This document shows positions 35,497-45,800 of a stretch of 64,000 nt of DNA, in pieces. The DNA comes from JACOND01 sp965202795. GTDB lineage: Bacteria; Bdellovibrionota; Bdellovibrionia; Bdellovibrionales; UBA1609. The notes under the pieces are model-generated. The model had not been told where the DNA came from. It saw nothing but the letters and a program-made list of their open reading frames with translations, and searched no databases. Positions within the stretch are counted from its first letter, which is position 1; every line of letters starts with the position of its first letter. A program made the position numbers and the translations under genes. The stretch lies in contig OZ241848.1 of assembly GCA_965202795.1 (NCBI GenBank), positions 1,240,001 to 1,304,000 on the forward strand. The letters run 5' to 3'.

Positions 35497-36795
35497 CTAA
35501 AATCTCCGGTCCCGGACACATATAGACAGATAGCTGGGGCATCTTCGCACACCTTTGGGGTTCTCTCCCTTAATATAACATCTCTCATCTGGATCAAACT
35601 CGATATGGTAGTCCTCACCATCATAACATCTATACTGATGATGCTTGGGAACAATGCAGCGCTCCCCCGTGGCCCTCGCATCCTCGGGATTATCGTCGCT
35701 GCCGTAGCGATAAGCTTTGGATTCCCCCACAGCAAAAACCCGGTTCAAAATAACCCTTTCCACAAGATCTTTCCGGTTTGAAGTTAAAAGCCGCGGCTGC
35801 GCCTGGCAAAACCCCTCTAAAGACAGTCTATCCCCCACTTGCTCAAAATACTCCTCGTTGTCTTCCCACGTCCTGTCGACCAGGCTCCTGTGCCGGTGAA
35901 TGACAAACCTCAGGCTTTCAGGGCAATGCCATCTGCCGGCCCGCCTTAAAGTCAGCAGATCAACCTCGTCTATATGCTCCATGTAATTATTGTGATCCGC
36001 GCCGCCCCTTAAAAAAACATCATAAGTCCGGCCGTAATAGACGCCCGCTCTTTTTCTTATAGGCTTGTTGTTGCTCCCCCGGCTGTAAGTCATGGTGAAA
36101 ACATGGGTTTTCCCCAAAAGAGTCGTGATGTGGGGGATATTCTCCCCTTTAGCGGGAAAGTTTGCCTCGATCAGCTTGTTCCCCGCTAAAACGCGGCTCC
36201 AGCCCCTGTTGATTAAGTTGCTTATCACTTCAACATGATCAAATAATGATTGGCTGAAAGAGCCGTATCCGTTTTCTCGTTCAAATGTCTCTGCCTTTCT
36301 CGGATCTCCCTTTGGAGACAGATGAATCCGCGCTCTTGTTCTGACCAGGGGCGAGGTTTTTAAGGCCCGCCGGACATCTTCAACAGTCGGGTCTCCCCCC
36401 GCTATAGAATCTAAAAAAGATTCAGAAAGCCTCAGCCCCTGAAAATAAGAGCCAAATTTAAAGCTGAAAAAAGCTGTTGGCGGATACCCGAGAGGGCAGT
36501 TCATGTAAGCTATAGTGTCCAGCGTCAGATCAAAAGGGTAAAATTCATCCCTGTATGAGGCGGCCCCCGGATCCCTTGGAACGGAAAAGGGGTCTGCTTT
36601 TGGCCCCTCTTTTTTGGGCTCTTGCCCTGTCACAGGCGGAGGAGGGGGAGGGGGGAAGAGAGAGGGGCCGGGAGGGCCCGCAGATCCCTGCCGAAAGCCT
36701 GGGATTGACGGGGACTGCGCAGCGCATGAGGCCAAGGTCCAGGCCCCCGCCGCAACAAACAATCTGGGAAAAAGGGCTGGCTTAAACCGCTTCAC
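35497..36795 (-). CDS. Lipoprotein of unknown function
   Basis: The 432-residue protein has a lipoprotein signal (FVAAGAWTLASCAAQ, lipobox LASC), so it is probably attached to the outer membrane. A Pro-rich linker (LFPPPPPPPVTG) follows, and then a globular part. Landmarks are LDTIAYMNCPLGYPPTAFFS, a repeated Arg/Asn-rich core (GRTYDVFLRGGADHNNYMEH), and a Cys-rich end with six cysteines (ERCYIKGENPKGVRRCPSYL). No enzyme motif is recognised. The start is GTG at 36795, since the overlapping ATG leads to a stop. It is divergent from bioF. Confidence 0.75.
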   Translation of the reverse strand: MKRFKPALFPRLFVAAGAWTLASCAAQSPSIPGFRQGSAGPPGPSLFPPPPPPPVTGQEPKKEGPKADPFSVPRDPGAASYRDEFYPFDLTLDTIAYMNCPLGYPPTAFFSFKFGSYFQGLRLSESFLDSIAGGDPTVEDVRRALKTSPLVRTRARIHLSPKGDPRKAETFERENGYGSFSQSLFDHVEVISNLINRGWSRVLAGNKLIEANFPAKGENIPHITTLLGKTHVFTMTYSRGSNNKPIRKRAGVYYGRTYDVFLRGGADHNNYMEHIDEVDLLTLRRAGRWHCPESLRFVIHRHRSLVDRTWEDNEEYFEQVGDRLSLEGFCQAQPRLLTSNRKDLVERVILNRVFAVGESKAYRYGSDDNPEDARATGERCIVPKHHQYRCYDGEDYHIEFDPDERCYIKGENPKGVRRCPSYLSICVRDRRF

Positions 36796-36909
36796 ATGAA
36801 AACTATAAGGTAAAATCCTGATCTGTGAAAGTCCAGACTTTTTGTCCGCCGCAGCTTAAGCTTTTAAACAGCTGCCAGAAAAAACCCCCGGCAGCGGGGA
36901 AGGGGCAAT

Positions 36910-38082
36910 ATGTTTAAATCCTTTGAGGACAGCCTGAGGGAAAGAAAGCTCCAGGGCCTGCTCCGCCATCTGAAAAGCCCCCAGACAGGGCCTGAGCGGC
37001 CTGACTTTGAGTCAAATGATTATCTGGGGCTGAGCGGCCATCCAAAAATCCGGGCCCGCATGGCCGAAGCCCTTGCCGGCGGCATCCCGCTTTCGGCCAA
37101 ATCCTCAAGGCTTCTGTCGGGGAACAGTTTATGGCATGAGGAGACAGAATCTCTTCTCAGCGGCTTTCTCTCAAGAGAGGGGGTTTTGTCTTTTTCGTCC
37201 GGGTATCTCGCTAACATCGGCGCCCTGCCGGCCCTGATTGCCGGGGGCGGGCGGCGCGGGGGGGGCAAAAAAAAGGCCGTCTTTTCTGACAGGCTCAACC
37301 ATGCGAGCCTGATTGACGGCATCCGGCTCAGCGGCGGGCGCTGCCAGGTTTTTCCCCACAGGGATTTAAACGCCCTTGAAGATCTTTTAAAAAAAACCCG
37401 CGGCGAAAAAATCATCGTCACTGAAAGCCTTTTCAGCATGACTGGGGGGCTTGCGCCTTTAAGGGAGATTTCTGATCTGGCGCTGAGGCATCATGCCCTT
37501 TTATATGTGGATGAGGCCCATGCCACAGGGCTTTTTGGGCCGGGGTTTGCCGGGTTTGCCGCCGGCCTGAGCGAAAAAGAGCATATCATCAGCCTCCACA
37601 CAGCCGGCAAGGCGCTTGGCAGCTCCGGGGCCTTTATCGGCTGCCAGCGGCTGATCAGGGATTTTTTGATCAACTGCTGCCGCTCGTTTATTTACACAAC
37701 CGCTCCGCCGCCTCTGCTTATGGTCCAGTGGAAGGCCGCCATAGAGGTCCTGAAAGAGGAGCCTTTTCGCCCCCTTGAGCTGAGAAAACAATCCCTCAGC
37801 TTCCGGCTCTGGCTGAGCAAGGCGCTAAAAGCCGCCTTTCCGGCAGGACTGGAGCCAACCGAAAGCCCTGTGATTTTTTTGCCGGCGGGGGGGCCGGCCG
37901 AGGCCCTGAAAAAAGAAAAGCTTTTAATGGACAGGGGCCTGAATGTCAGGGCCATCCGCTGTCCGGCAGTCCCTAAAGGGGGGGATGGCTTGAGGATTGT
38001 CCTCAAATGCCGGCCGGCGGAAAAAGATCTGAGCCGGCTGAAAGGCCCGCTTTTGGAGGCTTTTGCGCAGCCGCGCTCTTAG
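36910..38082 (+). CDS. bioF: 8-amino-7-oxononanoate synthase (BioF) family enzyme
   Basis: The 390-residue PLP enzyme is of the alpha-oxoamine synthase class. Landmarks are FESNDYLGLSGHPKI, SAKSSRLLSGNSLWHEETES, FSDRLNHASLIDGIRLSGGR, the aspartate in LLYVDEAHATGLFGPGF, and the PLP lysine in SLHTAGKALGSSGAF. BioF condenses pimeloyl-ACP or -CoA with alanine in biotin synthesis; related members (Kbl, HemA, SPT) use other substrates, and the sequence favours BioF by its length and motifs. No other biotin gene is nearby. GAAGGGGC lies before the ATG. Confidence 0.85.
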   Translation: MFKSFEDSLRERKLQGLLRHLKSPQTGPERPDFESNDYLGLSGHPKIRARMAEALAGGIPLSAKSSRLLSGNSLWHEETESLLSGFLSREGVLSFSSGYLANIGALPALIAGGGRRGGGKKKAVFSDRLNHASLIDGIRLSGGRCQVFPHRDLNALEDLLKKTRGEKIIVTESLFSMTGGLAPLREISDLALRHHALLYVDEAHATGLFGPGFAGFAAGLSEKEHIISLHTAGKALGSSGAFIGCQRLIRDFLINCCRSFIYTTAPPPLLMVQWKAAIEVLKEEPFRPLELRKQSLSFRLWLSKALKAAFPAGLEPTESPVIFLPAGGPAEALKKEKLLMDRGLNVRAIRCPAVPKGGDGLRIVLKCRPAEKDLSRLKGPLLEAFAQPRS

Positions 38083-38089
38083 GGCGTGT

Positions 38090-39397
38090 CTAAAAAGAGG
38101 AAAAAGAGGCAAAGCAGGCGGCGGCCCCCGCGCCCGCGGCAGCGGCGCCAGCCAATGCGGCGGCAAGCGCTCCGCCTTTAAGGCCCCTTTTCAGCCTTCC
38201 GCCGGCGGGCGGCGGCGGGCTTATCCGCAGCGCCCGCTCCGCATTATAAAGGGCGGCGAAAGCGCCTGGATGGCCTTTGTTTTCAAAAGTTTTTTTCGCT
38301 AAATCCAGGGGGGTCCGGCCCGCCCTGTTTTTTGCGCGAAGCGGAAGGGCGATCCAGCGGCGGACCAAAGCCAGCTCTTTTTCAAGATCCTCCCTCAGCG
38401 GCTTGTCAAAAGCCGCCGCAAAATCAAACACAGACAGTTTTTCCGCTGTTTTTCCCAGCAGAAGGCTTAAGGCAATGGCGGCGTTTTCAGGCATAAAAAT
38501 CTCACGCTCCAAAGTGTTTTGAAAAGCCTCTTTATCCCCCCGCCGCCAGGCTTCCGCAAAGCCTGATTTTTCTATAGACAGGCCGCCTTTTCCATCAGAA
38601 AGCTCCCCCCGCCATTCCAGCTGCTCTTTTAAGGCCTGATCCCAAAGGCTGGCCTGCGGAGCAGCGTCCTCAGAATCTGAATCAGGGGCAAAAGCTTTTC
38701 TTATTTCCCGCAGGGGAGTTTCCCGCAGCGCCTCCTCAACCGGAAGAAAAGCCGCCAGCAAAAAGCGGATCTCATCAGCTGTTTCTTTAGAGGGGGACTG
38801 GGCCATGTAATGCAGCGCCGTGTTTCCCCTATTGTCCAGATCTTTATGCAAAAGAGACAGAATTTGAGCCAGGCTGCAGCGCTCCAGCGCGCAGCCGGCA
38901 AAGGAGCGAAAAATCTCCATATCATCAGATTTAAGGGTTTTGTCCAGAAATTCAGCCGCCGCTTTTATGTCAGGGTTTTGATCCGGCTCGCTTGCGATAA
39001 AGGCGGCCAGCCGGTCTGTTCCCTGAACAGAATGCGCCTGCTCAAAGAGGGCCTCCCGGGCCTGAAGCTCCTCCTCTAATTCCAGGGGAATATCGCCGGC
39101 AAACGGCTCGCTGTCAGCCGCGAGGCTGCGCAGCTCATCGGGAATAACCGCGGGAAAAAAAGGCTCTATAAAAGGCTTCTCCCCGGTTAAAGGTGTGTTT
39201 TTCATCCCGCTGAGGGCGCTGATAAAGGGGGGCCGGCGGCGCTCCTCTTCGGGATCGGGCAAAAGCTGCTGAAAGGGGATGGCGTTAATGCTGCCAACAG
39301 AAGGGTCAGGCTGGCTTAGCGCAGCTGCTGAATAAAGCGCCGGCAGGAGCATCGGCAGCAAAAAAGCTCCGGTTTGCGGGCAAAATGCGGCTTTCAT
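38090..39397 (-). CDS. Secreted protein with ankyrin-like repeats and a C-terminal hydrophobic anchor
   Basis: The 435-residue protein has a signal peptide (LLPMLLPALYSAAALSQ). Acidic helical regions follow, and at least two ankyrin-type units: LDNRGNTALHYMAQSP around residue 190 and KNRAGRTPLDLAKKTF near residue 370. The end is a Gly/Ala-rich hydrophobic segment (GGALAAALAGAAAAGAGAAA) which may anchor the protein. Ankyrin repeats mediate protein binding, so a partner in the envelope or in another cell is possible. It is convergent with bioF, separated by seven bases. Confidence 0.7.
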   Translation of the reverse strand: MKAAFCPQTGAFLLPMLLPALYSAAALSQPDPSVGSINAIPFQQLLPDPEEERRRPPFISALSGMKNTPLTGEKPFIEPFFPAVIPDELRSLAADSEPFAGDIPLELEEELQAREALFEQAHSVQGTDRLAAFIASEPDQNPDIKAAAEFLDKTLKSDDMEIFRSFAGCALERCSLAQILSLLHKDLDNRGNTALHYMAQSPSKETADEIRFLLAAFLPVEEALRETPLREIRKAFAPDSDSEDAAPQASLWDQALKEQLEWRGELSDGKGGLSIEKSGFAEAWRRGDKEAFQNTLEREIFMPENAAIALSLLLGKTAEKLSVFDFAAAFDKPLREDLEKELALVRRWIALPLRAKNRAGRTPLDLAKKTFENKGHPGAFAALYNAERALRISPPPPAGGRLKRGLKGGALAAALAGAAAAGAGAAACFASFSSF

Positions 39398-39587
39398 CTA
39401 GGCATTCCCTTTGTATTTCTGTTTTTTTCCCGGCCGCTCCCCCCGCGGCGCGGCAGGGAGGCAATGGGCGCTTTCCGCGCGCGGCGGCGCGGCGGCGCGG
39501 CAAAGCCGCCAGCCTGCGCTGTTTTGCCGGCTGGTTTTAACCTAAATCAAGCCGTTTGTCAACTTGTTTTATGAAAAGCGCGGGCTT

Positions 39588-40847
39588 ATGATGAAAAAAA
39601 TGCAGAGGCTGGTTTTTGTTTGCCTGTTTGCCCTCTATGGCTCCGCCGGGTGCCTCCCCCATTCCGATCCGCATCAGCTCCCCGGCTCTGGGAGGCGCGC
39701 CCCGCTTTTGCGCAGCCTCAGCGATGATCCATCCGCCTTTCCGATGGCTTATTATGAGCAGGGGCCTTCAGCCCCCGGCAAACTCTCCAGGGAGACTGTT
39801 GAAGCCGCAAAAAAATCTGTCTATATGATTGAGGTTTTGTATTATTACCGCGGGATGCTGATTGCTGTTTCCCGCGGCAGCGGCTTTTTTATCAGCGAGA
39901 GCCGGCTGATAACCAATTTTCATGTCATCGGCAGGCTGCTGATTGATCCCGGCATAGAGCTGTCATTAAAGATCCAAAAACACGATTTTGGCAAAACCCC
40001 CATCCAAAGGTCAAAAGCCATTGAGGCCAGGCTGAAAAAAGTTTCAGCCCTGTATGATTTGGCCCTTCTGGAATCGCGCGAGCCAGTCAGGGATTACCTG
40101 AAAATCGGAGACAGCCTCAATGATCTGCAAAATCTTTTCACTTTGGGGTTTCCGGGGAGCAGCTTTGCTGTTATGGAGCTCGAAAACCCCCGCCTTAAAG
40201 GGAAATACACTTTAATGACAGACACAAAAAGAAACTACGATGGGGCGGTTTTTCAAGGCTTGAGCGGCGGCCCTGTGGTCAATGGCCGGGGGCTGGCTGT
40301 GGGGGTTAACTTCGCCGGAAGGGAGAGGTCGGGAAAAGACTGGCTGTCCGTGAATCTTGGGGCGCTCAGAAATTTTATTCAAAGGGGCGGGGATGACGCG
40401 CTAAAATGCCAAAGCAGCCTGACCGGCTGTGTTTATTCTGAGCTGGCTTTTTTTTGCAGGCATTTTCAGTCCAGGCAAAACAGGGATTTTAAAATTGACT
40501 TTACTTACGCAAATTACTGCTCCGCGGACGGGGAGATAAAAAAGCCGCCGCAAAAATGCGCGGCGGTGTTTGAGCGGCTGGACAGGGCCATTTTGGCTGT
40601 TGCCGTGGCGGCGGAGCGGGCGGAAACAGCCATTGAGGATTACATAAGGCCTGAAAAAGGGGGGGCGGCCGGCGATGGGCCTGGCTCATCATATCTTCAG
40701 GAGGGGGGGGCCGGCGGGCCTTTTGCCGGCAGCGCTGCTGCGAAGATCGGGGCGGCAGAGGCAGCCATAGAGTATGAGAGGGCTTATGCTGATTATATGC
40801 GATCGGTCCGGGAATGGTTTGACTCCCAGTGCCGGCTCGCCTATTGA
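39588..40847 (+). CDS. Trypsin-like serine protease, probable lipoprotein
   Basis: The protein has a short lipoprotein-like signal (LVFVCLFALYGSAGCLPH). A chymotrypsin-fold domain follows, with His in LITNFHVIGRLL, Asp in LYDLALLES and Ser in FQGLSGGPVVNGRG. The C-terminal 130 residues contain four cysteines and a helical end. It is a paralogue of the Sel1-containing protease at 2161, lacking the Sel1 repeats. A G8 run at 40703-40710 lies in the C-terminal part and could also vary in length. The downstream membrane-protein gene starts 105 bases later. A pair of methionines at 39588 and 39591 makes the exact start uncertain. Confidence 0.8.
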   Translation: MMKKMQRLVFVCLFALYGSAGCLPHSDPHQLPGSGRRAPLLRSLSDDPSAFPMAYYEQGPSAPGKLSRETVEAAKKSVYMIEVLYYYRGMLIAVSRGSGFFISESRLITNFHVIGRLLIDPGIELSLKIQKHDFGKTPIQRSKAIEARLKKVSALYDLALLESREPVRDYLKIGDSLNDLQNLFTLGFPGSSFAVMELENPRLKGKYTLMTDTKRNYDGAVFQGLSGGPVVNGRGLAVGVNFAGRERSGKDWLSVNLGALRNFIQRGGDDALKCQSSLTGCVYSELAFFCRHFQSRQNRDFKIDFTYANYCSADGEIKKPPQKCAAVFERLDRAILAVAVAAERAETAIEDYIRPEKGGAAGDGPGSSYLQEGGAGGPFAGSAAAKIGAAEAAIEYERAYADYMRSVREWFDSQCRLAY

Positions 40848-40952
40848 TGCGGCAGAAATTCTCTTGAAGCCCAAAACAAACTGATGTAATGTCAATAGGA
40901 GCGGGGGGATCTGCCGGAAGATCAGTGAAAAAACAAGCGGGAGGGCGGGGGC

Positions 40953-41987
40953 ATGTTTGAAAAGCTGCGGCGGCCAAAGCAGGCCGGAAAGCAAAGCTAT
41001 TTAAAAAAGCTTGCTTATTTTGTGGTTTTTGGAGCCATCTGCCTTGTTTTTGTGTTTTTAGGGCCTTCGCTCCCCAATCTTTCAGGGAAAACAATCGCCG
41101 CTTATGTCGGCAGGAAGCCGGTCTATTTGAGAGAGCTGGCCCAGGCTGAGGAGAATTTAAGCGGCCGATACAGAGGGCGGTGGGAAAAGGCCGGAGAGGA
41201 GGAAACCCGCCGGCTCCAAAGCCAAATCCGAAAAGAGGCGCTGGCCCATCTGATCAGGCAAAGCCTTGCTTTTCAGGGCGCTGAAAAATCAGGCTTCCGC
41301 CTGAGCGATGCGGAGCTGCGCGAGGCCATCCGCTCCTTTCCGGTTTTCCAGAGCAAAGGGCGGTTTATATATTCCCAGTATCTCGCTTTTTTAAAAAGCC
41401 GCGGGATGCGGGCCTCTCAGTTTGAGGGCATCATCAGGAGGGAGCGCCTGGCCGCAAACTGGAGCGGCCTTTTCTTTAAAGCCTTTGCCCCGCATTCCCT
41501 GGAAGCCAAAAAAAACAGGCAGAGGGGCCTTGTTCAGATTAAGGTCCGGTTTGCGCAGCTTGGGCTGGGAGAGGCGCTTGAGGAAACGCTGGAGCCTCTT
41601 GTCCAGTCAGGAGATCTAAAAGGAGCTGAGCGGTTTTTAAAAGGGATCAAGGCAAAGTGGCGGACAACAAAAAAGTTTTCCCCGGCAAAGTCTTTTATCC
41701 CTGAACTGGACAACAGCGGCATTCTTCGGGAGGCGATCCTTGATCATCTGCCGCAAAAAGGCCTCATTCCGCAGCTTGTTAAAAAAGGGAACAAGTTTTA
41801 TATTGCGGAAGTCCTCTCTGTTGAAACAAAGGCTCCGCAGAAGGGCAAAGAGGGGGATCTCAGCCGGCTGGCCGGCTTTGAAAAGCCGGGCCGCCTGTTT
41901 TTGTCCTGGCTTGAAGAGCAAAAGCGGGTCTTCCCGGTGGAGGTGTCTGCAGGCGCGGGAATCCCCGGCGCGGCGGACTCTTTTTGA
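40953..41987 (+). CDS. Inner-membrane anchored SurA_N/PpiD-like chaperone
   Basis: The 344-residue protein begins with a cytoplasmic basic stretch and one transmembrane helix (YFVVFGAICLVFVFLGPS). A periplasmic SurA_N-like helical domain follows (VYLRELAQAEENLSGRYRGR; ALAHLIRQSLAFQGAEKSGF; FPVFQSKGRFIYSQYLAFLK). This is the architecture of PpiD, which helps fold outer-membrane proteins. The expected parvulin PPIase domain is shortened: residues 190-300 lack the clear parvulin motif, so it may be only a chaperone. A GC-rich GGGAGGGCGGGGGC precedes the ATG. It is convergent with the methyltransferase gene. Confidence 0.7.
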   Translation: MFEKLRRPKQAGKQSYLKKLAYFVVFGAICLVFVFLGPSLPNLSGKTIAAYVGRKPVYLRELAQAEENLSGRYRGRWEKAGEEETRRLQSQIRKEALAHLIRQSLAFQGAEKSGFRLSDAELREAIRSFPVFQSKGRFIYSQYLAFLKSRGMRASQFEGIIRRERLAANWSGLFFKAFAPHSLEAKKNRQRGLVQIKVRFAQLGLGEALEETLEPLVQSGDLKGAERFLKGIKAKWRTTKKFSPAKSFIPELDNSGILREAILDHLPQKGLIPQLVKKGNKFYIAEVLSVETKAPQKGKEGDLSRLAGFEKPGRLFLSWLEEQKRVFPVEVSAGAGIPGAADSF

Positions 41988-42062
41988 ATGAGCGGGTTTT
42001 GCGCCTTTGCGCCGGCCACATCCCGGGTTTTCAGGGATCTTCAGCCAGCCGAAAGAGGGCGC

Positions 42063-42836
42063 TCAAAGCGGCAGGGCTGAATGAGCCGCGCGTTTCATTC
42101 TGTTTCTGGCTTTTTTTATGTAATTGCCGTCTTTATCGCCGCCCCAAAACCGCCTCTTGAGATTGAGCGCGGCAAGCGCTGTGGTTCCTGAGCCAAGAAA
42201 AGGATCAATCACAAGATCTCCGGCTCTGGAGTGTTTTTTTATCAGAGCCTCCATAAGCCGCAGAGGCTTTTGGGTGGGGTGTATTCTGGTTTCTCTGTGA
42301 ATGGGAAAGCGATAGACGCCGTTGTCGTATTTGCTGTTGAAAGTCGGGCGGCCGGCTTTTATGCCCAGCACAGCCACCTCCCTTGAATTGCTCAAATAAT
42401 TGCTGCGGGAGTTGAGGGGGACAGGGTTTGTTTTTTCCCAGATAATCAGCCTTATCATCCCAAACCCGGCCGACACAAAAGCCTCATGAACCGCTGTGAT
42501 TTTCCATAAATCATAAAAGCATATAACTGTTCCGCCCTTTCTCAAGGCCCTGCAGCTTAACTCCGCAAAAGCCTTTAAGTTTATCTCTTTTTGATCCCAA
42601 TGCCCAAAATCCATGGAGACGGCAAACCTTTCTATGGAGTTTTTCCCCAAATGCTTAAACCCTGTTTTTTTTGAAATGGAGTAAGGCGGATCAGTTAAAA
42701 TCAAATCCGCCGCGCGCTCCGGGACGCTTTTTAACAGGGGCTTAAAGTCAGCTGTTTTCAGCAAAAAAGGGCAGCGGCCGCGGCGGGCGCTTTTATCAGC
42801 CAAAAAGCTTTTGTCCAGAGGATGCGGAGATTTCAT
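42063..42836 (-). CDS. DNA adenine/cytosine-N4 methyltransferase, orphan
   Basis: The 257-residue protein has the catalytic motif IV DLILTDPPYSISKKTG early and motif I DPFLGSGTTALAALNL late, the order of the beta class. The segment HPTQKPLRLMEALIKKHS between them is typical. Such enzymes transfer a methyl group from S-adenosylmethionine to adenine N6 or cytosine N4 in a specific site. No restriction gene lies beside it, so it is an orphan or regulatory methylase. I chose the ATG at 42836, ten bases after the upstream gene's stop and preceded by AGGGGGC; a longer frame reads into the preceding gene. Confidence 0.85.
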   Translation of the reverse strand: MKSPHPLDKSFLADKSARRGRCPFLLKTADFKPLLKSVPERAADLILTDPPYSISKKTGFKHLGKNSIERFAVSMDFGHWDQKEINLKAFAELSCRALRKGGTVICFYDLWKITAVHEAFVSAGFGMIRLIIWEKTNPVPLNSRSNYLSNSREVAVLGIKAGRPTFNSKYDNGVYRFPIHRETRIHPTQKPLRLMEALIKKHSRAGDLVIDPFLGSGTTALAALNLKRRFWGGDKDGNYIKKARNRMKRAAHSALPL

Positions 42837-42846
42837 TAAGCGCCCC

Positions 42847-45800
42847 CTAAAACGCGTCCAGGTCTGTCCAAAACCCCCATGCAAAGCTGGGCCGTTTTTG
42901 GCCTTTTCTCCATATATGCCCTCCCGCAAGCCCCGCCTTGCCAATCACATTGTGATTAAGGGACAGCTCAAACTCAGCGCCGAGAAAGCCGTTTAAAAGG
43001 GAAAAGCGCTTTTGCTCCGGCCCCTTTTGAACAGAGGCCATTGAGGCGCCGGCAAAGGGCGCCCACCGGCGGATGGACAGCGGAATCCACAAATGATATG
43101 CGGGCAGGTTAAGCGCTTTTTGGATCCGCGCGCCCGCCTGGTCTAAATTAAACAGCTGATCCTGCCAAAAGCTGTGATAGCTGAAAGGCAAAAACGGGTC
43201 AGAGCCGCTGAAAAAAAGCCGCCTCGCGCCCTTGCTCCATATCTTTCTCCGCAGCTGGCCGGCAAAGGTCAGGTAAATATCCCTCCATGCCTCTGTCTCA
43301 TAAAACAGCAGGGCGCCGCCGGAGCTGTAAGTCTCATAGCCTGTTTTTTTCTTTTCATCCCTCACATGGATCACATTATACATAAGGGAGAGGGCGGCGT
43401 CCCTGTAATCCGAAAAAGCGCAAGGGTATGTTTTTTGGCTCTGCAAAAGCAGGCGCCCTGTGTGATTGATGGAAAGCCGCCAGGGCCCCTCATTGTTAAA
43501 CTGCTTTGCCGACAAAACCGCCTGTTTGATAAAAGAAAGGCGCCAGTTCTCTGTTCTAAAAAGGGGGCGCTGGGCGGCGGCATGCAGGCTGCTGTCCGCA
43601 TACCTCGCGAAGGGGCGTTTCCGGCGCCCGGCAAACCCGCCAAAAACTCCGCGCCTCTCCCATAAATCAGCCTCTTTTAAAATATCCAGATACCTCAGGG
43701 TTTTTCCCAGGCCAATATCCATGCTTAAGCTTCTGATCTCATGAGAGGCCTTCAGCCTGAAATTTGTCCGGCCCCTTTTGTTTATATACGACAGGGAAAA
43801 CCCTCTTTGGGCGCCTGCTGCCGGGCGGAGGCCATCGCTGGACAGAAAAAACCGCGCGCGCAGGCTGTCCAGCTCCAGAGGGTCTGTCCACTCAAAAGCG
43901 GCGCGCAGCATCAGCCGCGCCCTTGCCGGCTGAAAAGCCAAAAACTGGAGGCGGGAGCCTTGAAAGCGAAGATTCTCAAGGGGGTTATAGGGGCGCGGGG
44001 CGTATCCCCCCTCCGCCGGGCCGCGGGGGGCCGGCGAGCTTCCGGCGGGCCGGCGCGCGGACAAAGCCTTCTCTTTCGCAGTCAGGCTGTCCAGATCCGC
44101 CCCCTCCAGAAAATCATCCTCCTCCTCTTTTAAGCGCGCGGCCAAAGCAGCCTCCCCCTCTAAAAAATCCTCTTCCAGGGCTTCCTCCGCCATGGCCGGA
44201 GATCTCTGTTTTGCGGCTTTTGCCGCCCGGCCGGAAGAGGCGCCCCCGCCAAGGGGGATTTTTTCAAACGCGTATTTATAGAGAAAAGGCTCTTCCGGCG
44301 CGGGGCTGGCCTGAATGATTTTATACTCATAGCTTTCCGGCCCGATTTCAGAAACCAAAAACTCCCCTTTTTCATTGAGCTTGCGGGCGGAGACAATGGT
44401 GTCAGAGGGGGAAAGGCGCCAGACCTCTCCGCTCCGAAAAACAAACAGCCCGGAGCCGTATTTTGTCGCGGAGATAAAATATATCCCCGTTTCGTCAGCC
44501 TCCACCGGAAAGGCGTAATAGCTTTTAAAGCTCCTGAGCGCTGTTTTCCCCCGGTAAAGCGTTCGCAGGCCGCCTTTTTGCCGAAAATAGCAGGGCCGGC
44601 CTTTATGATCCAGGACAGCCGAGGAATGCGTCTGGCTGTAGAATTTTCCGTTCAGCTCAAGGCGGACTTCAGCCAGCCCCTCTTTAGAGTCCATGCTGAG
44701 GATCTGGCCCCCGCGAATGTCCTGAACATATTTGGACCTGTATTCCCTTAACGGGGAAAAGCCCTCCTTAAAAAGGGAAAACTGATGCAGAAATGTCCCT
44801 GTCCGGCCCGATCCGGCGGAATGGTAATCCCCTCCGATGAGAAAGATTTTTCCCTCCGGCAGATCGGTTTTTCTGCGGCGGATTTTTTTTGTTTTCCTGT
44901 TGACTGTCACAAGCTCAGGCGGGGATTTTTTGTCAGAGGCGAGAAAATAAATATTTTTGCCGCTGCTGTTCATGGGCGGCGAGATATGGCTCCGCAAAAG
45001 CGCCGGCGCGGAAGAGGATTTTTGCGCCCTGGCCATGGGCAGGGCGGCGCGGTGATAGCCATTAAACAGAGAGGCAAGGCTTTTCCCCATGGATTTTTTA
45101 AACGCCCTGTTGACGGCAAAATAGCCAAAGGGAAAGACAATGTTTCGGGAGGAAAAGTCAAAAAAGCTGTTGACCGCCCTCATGCCCCGCTTTTCAAGAA
45201 GATAAGAGAAAAAATACCCCCCATGGTGGTATTTTTCCATCCCTGAAAAGGGATGCGCGCGCTGGCGGAAAATCCGGCTGAGGGAAATCCCCTCCTTCAG
45301 CTGCGCGAAAACAAAAGCCCTTGTCCATCCGCTGAACAGGCGCCCGCCGGAGCCATACAAAGACTCCAAAAGCACGGCATGCCCCTCCATTATAAACGAG
45401 TGGGAGGCCAGGTTGGGGTAGACAAACAAAAAAAGCGATTTTGGCAAAAAATAAGACATCCAGCGGGACACATCAGTCTGGACGCTCATTTGATAAAGAT
45501 GCGCCATTTCATGAATCAAAAGATCAAGATGCCAGTTGTAAAAGGCAAACCTGTCCATGACCTCCATAGGAGCTGGATAAATATGCGCCGCCGGCAGGGG
45601 GAGCATTTTGGCGCTCCCTATGGAGCGCTGCTCTCTGGAGGAGCGAAAAACAATATGGCTTTTCCGGTAATGCCTGGGCAGGGGAAAGATCTTTTGGTAT
45701 TCGCTTTCCACCTGGCCAATGGACTGAAGCAGCAGGGGGCCGAGGCTTTTGTGATCTTCGCTGAAGATCAGCTCCGTCCGATCGGAAACATCCTGCTTTA

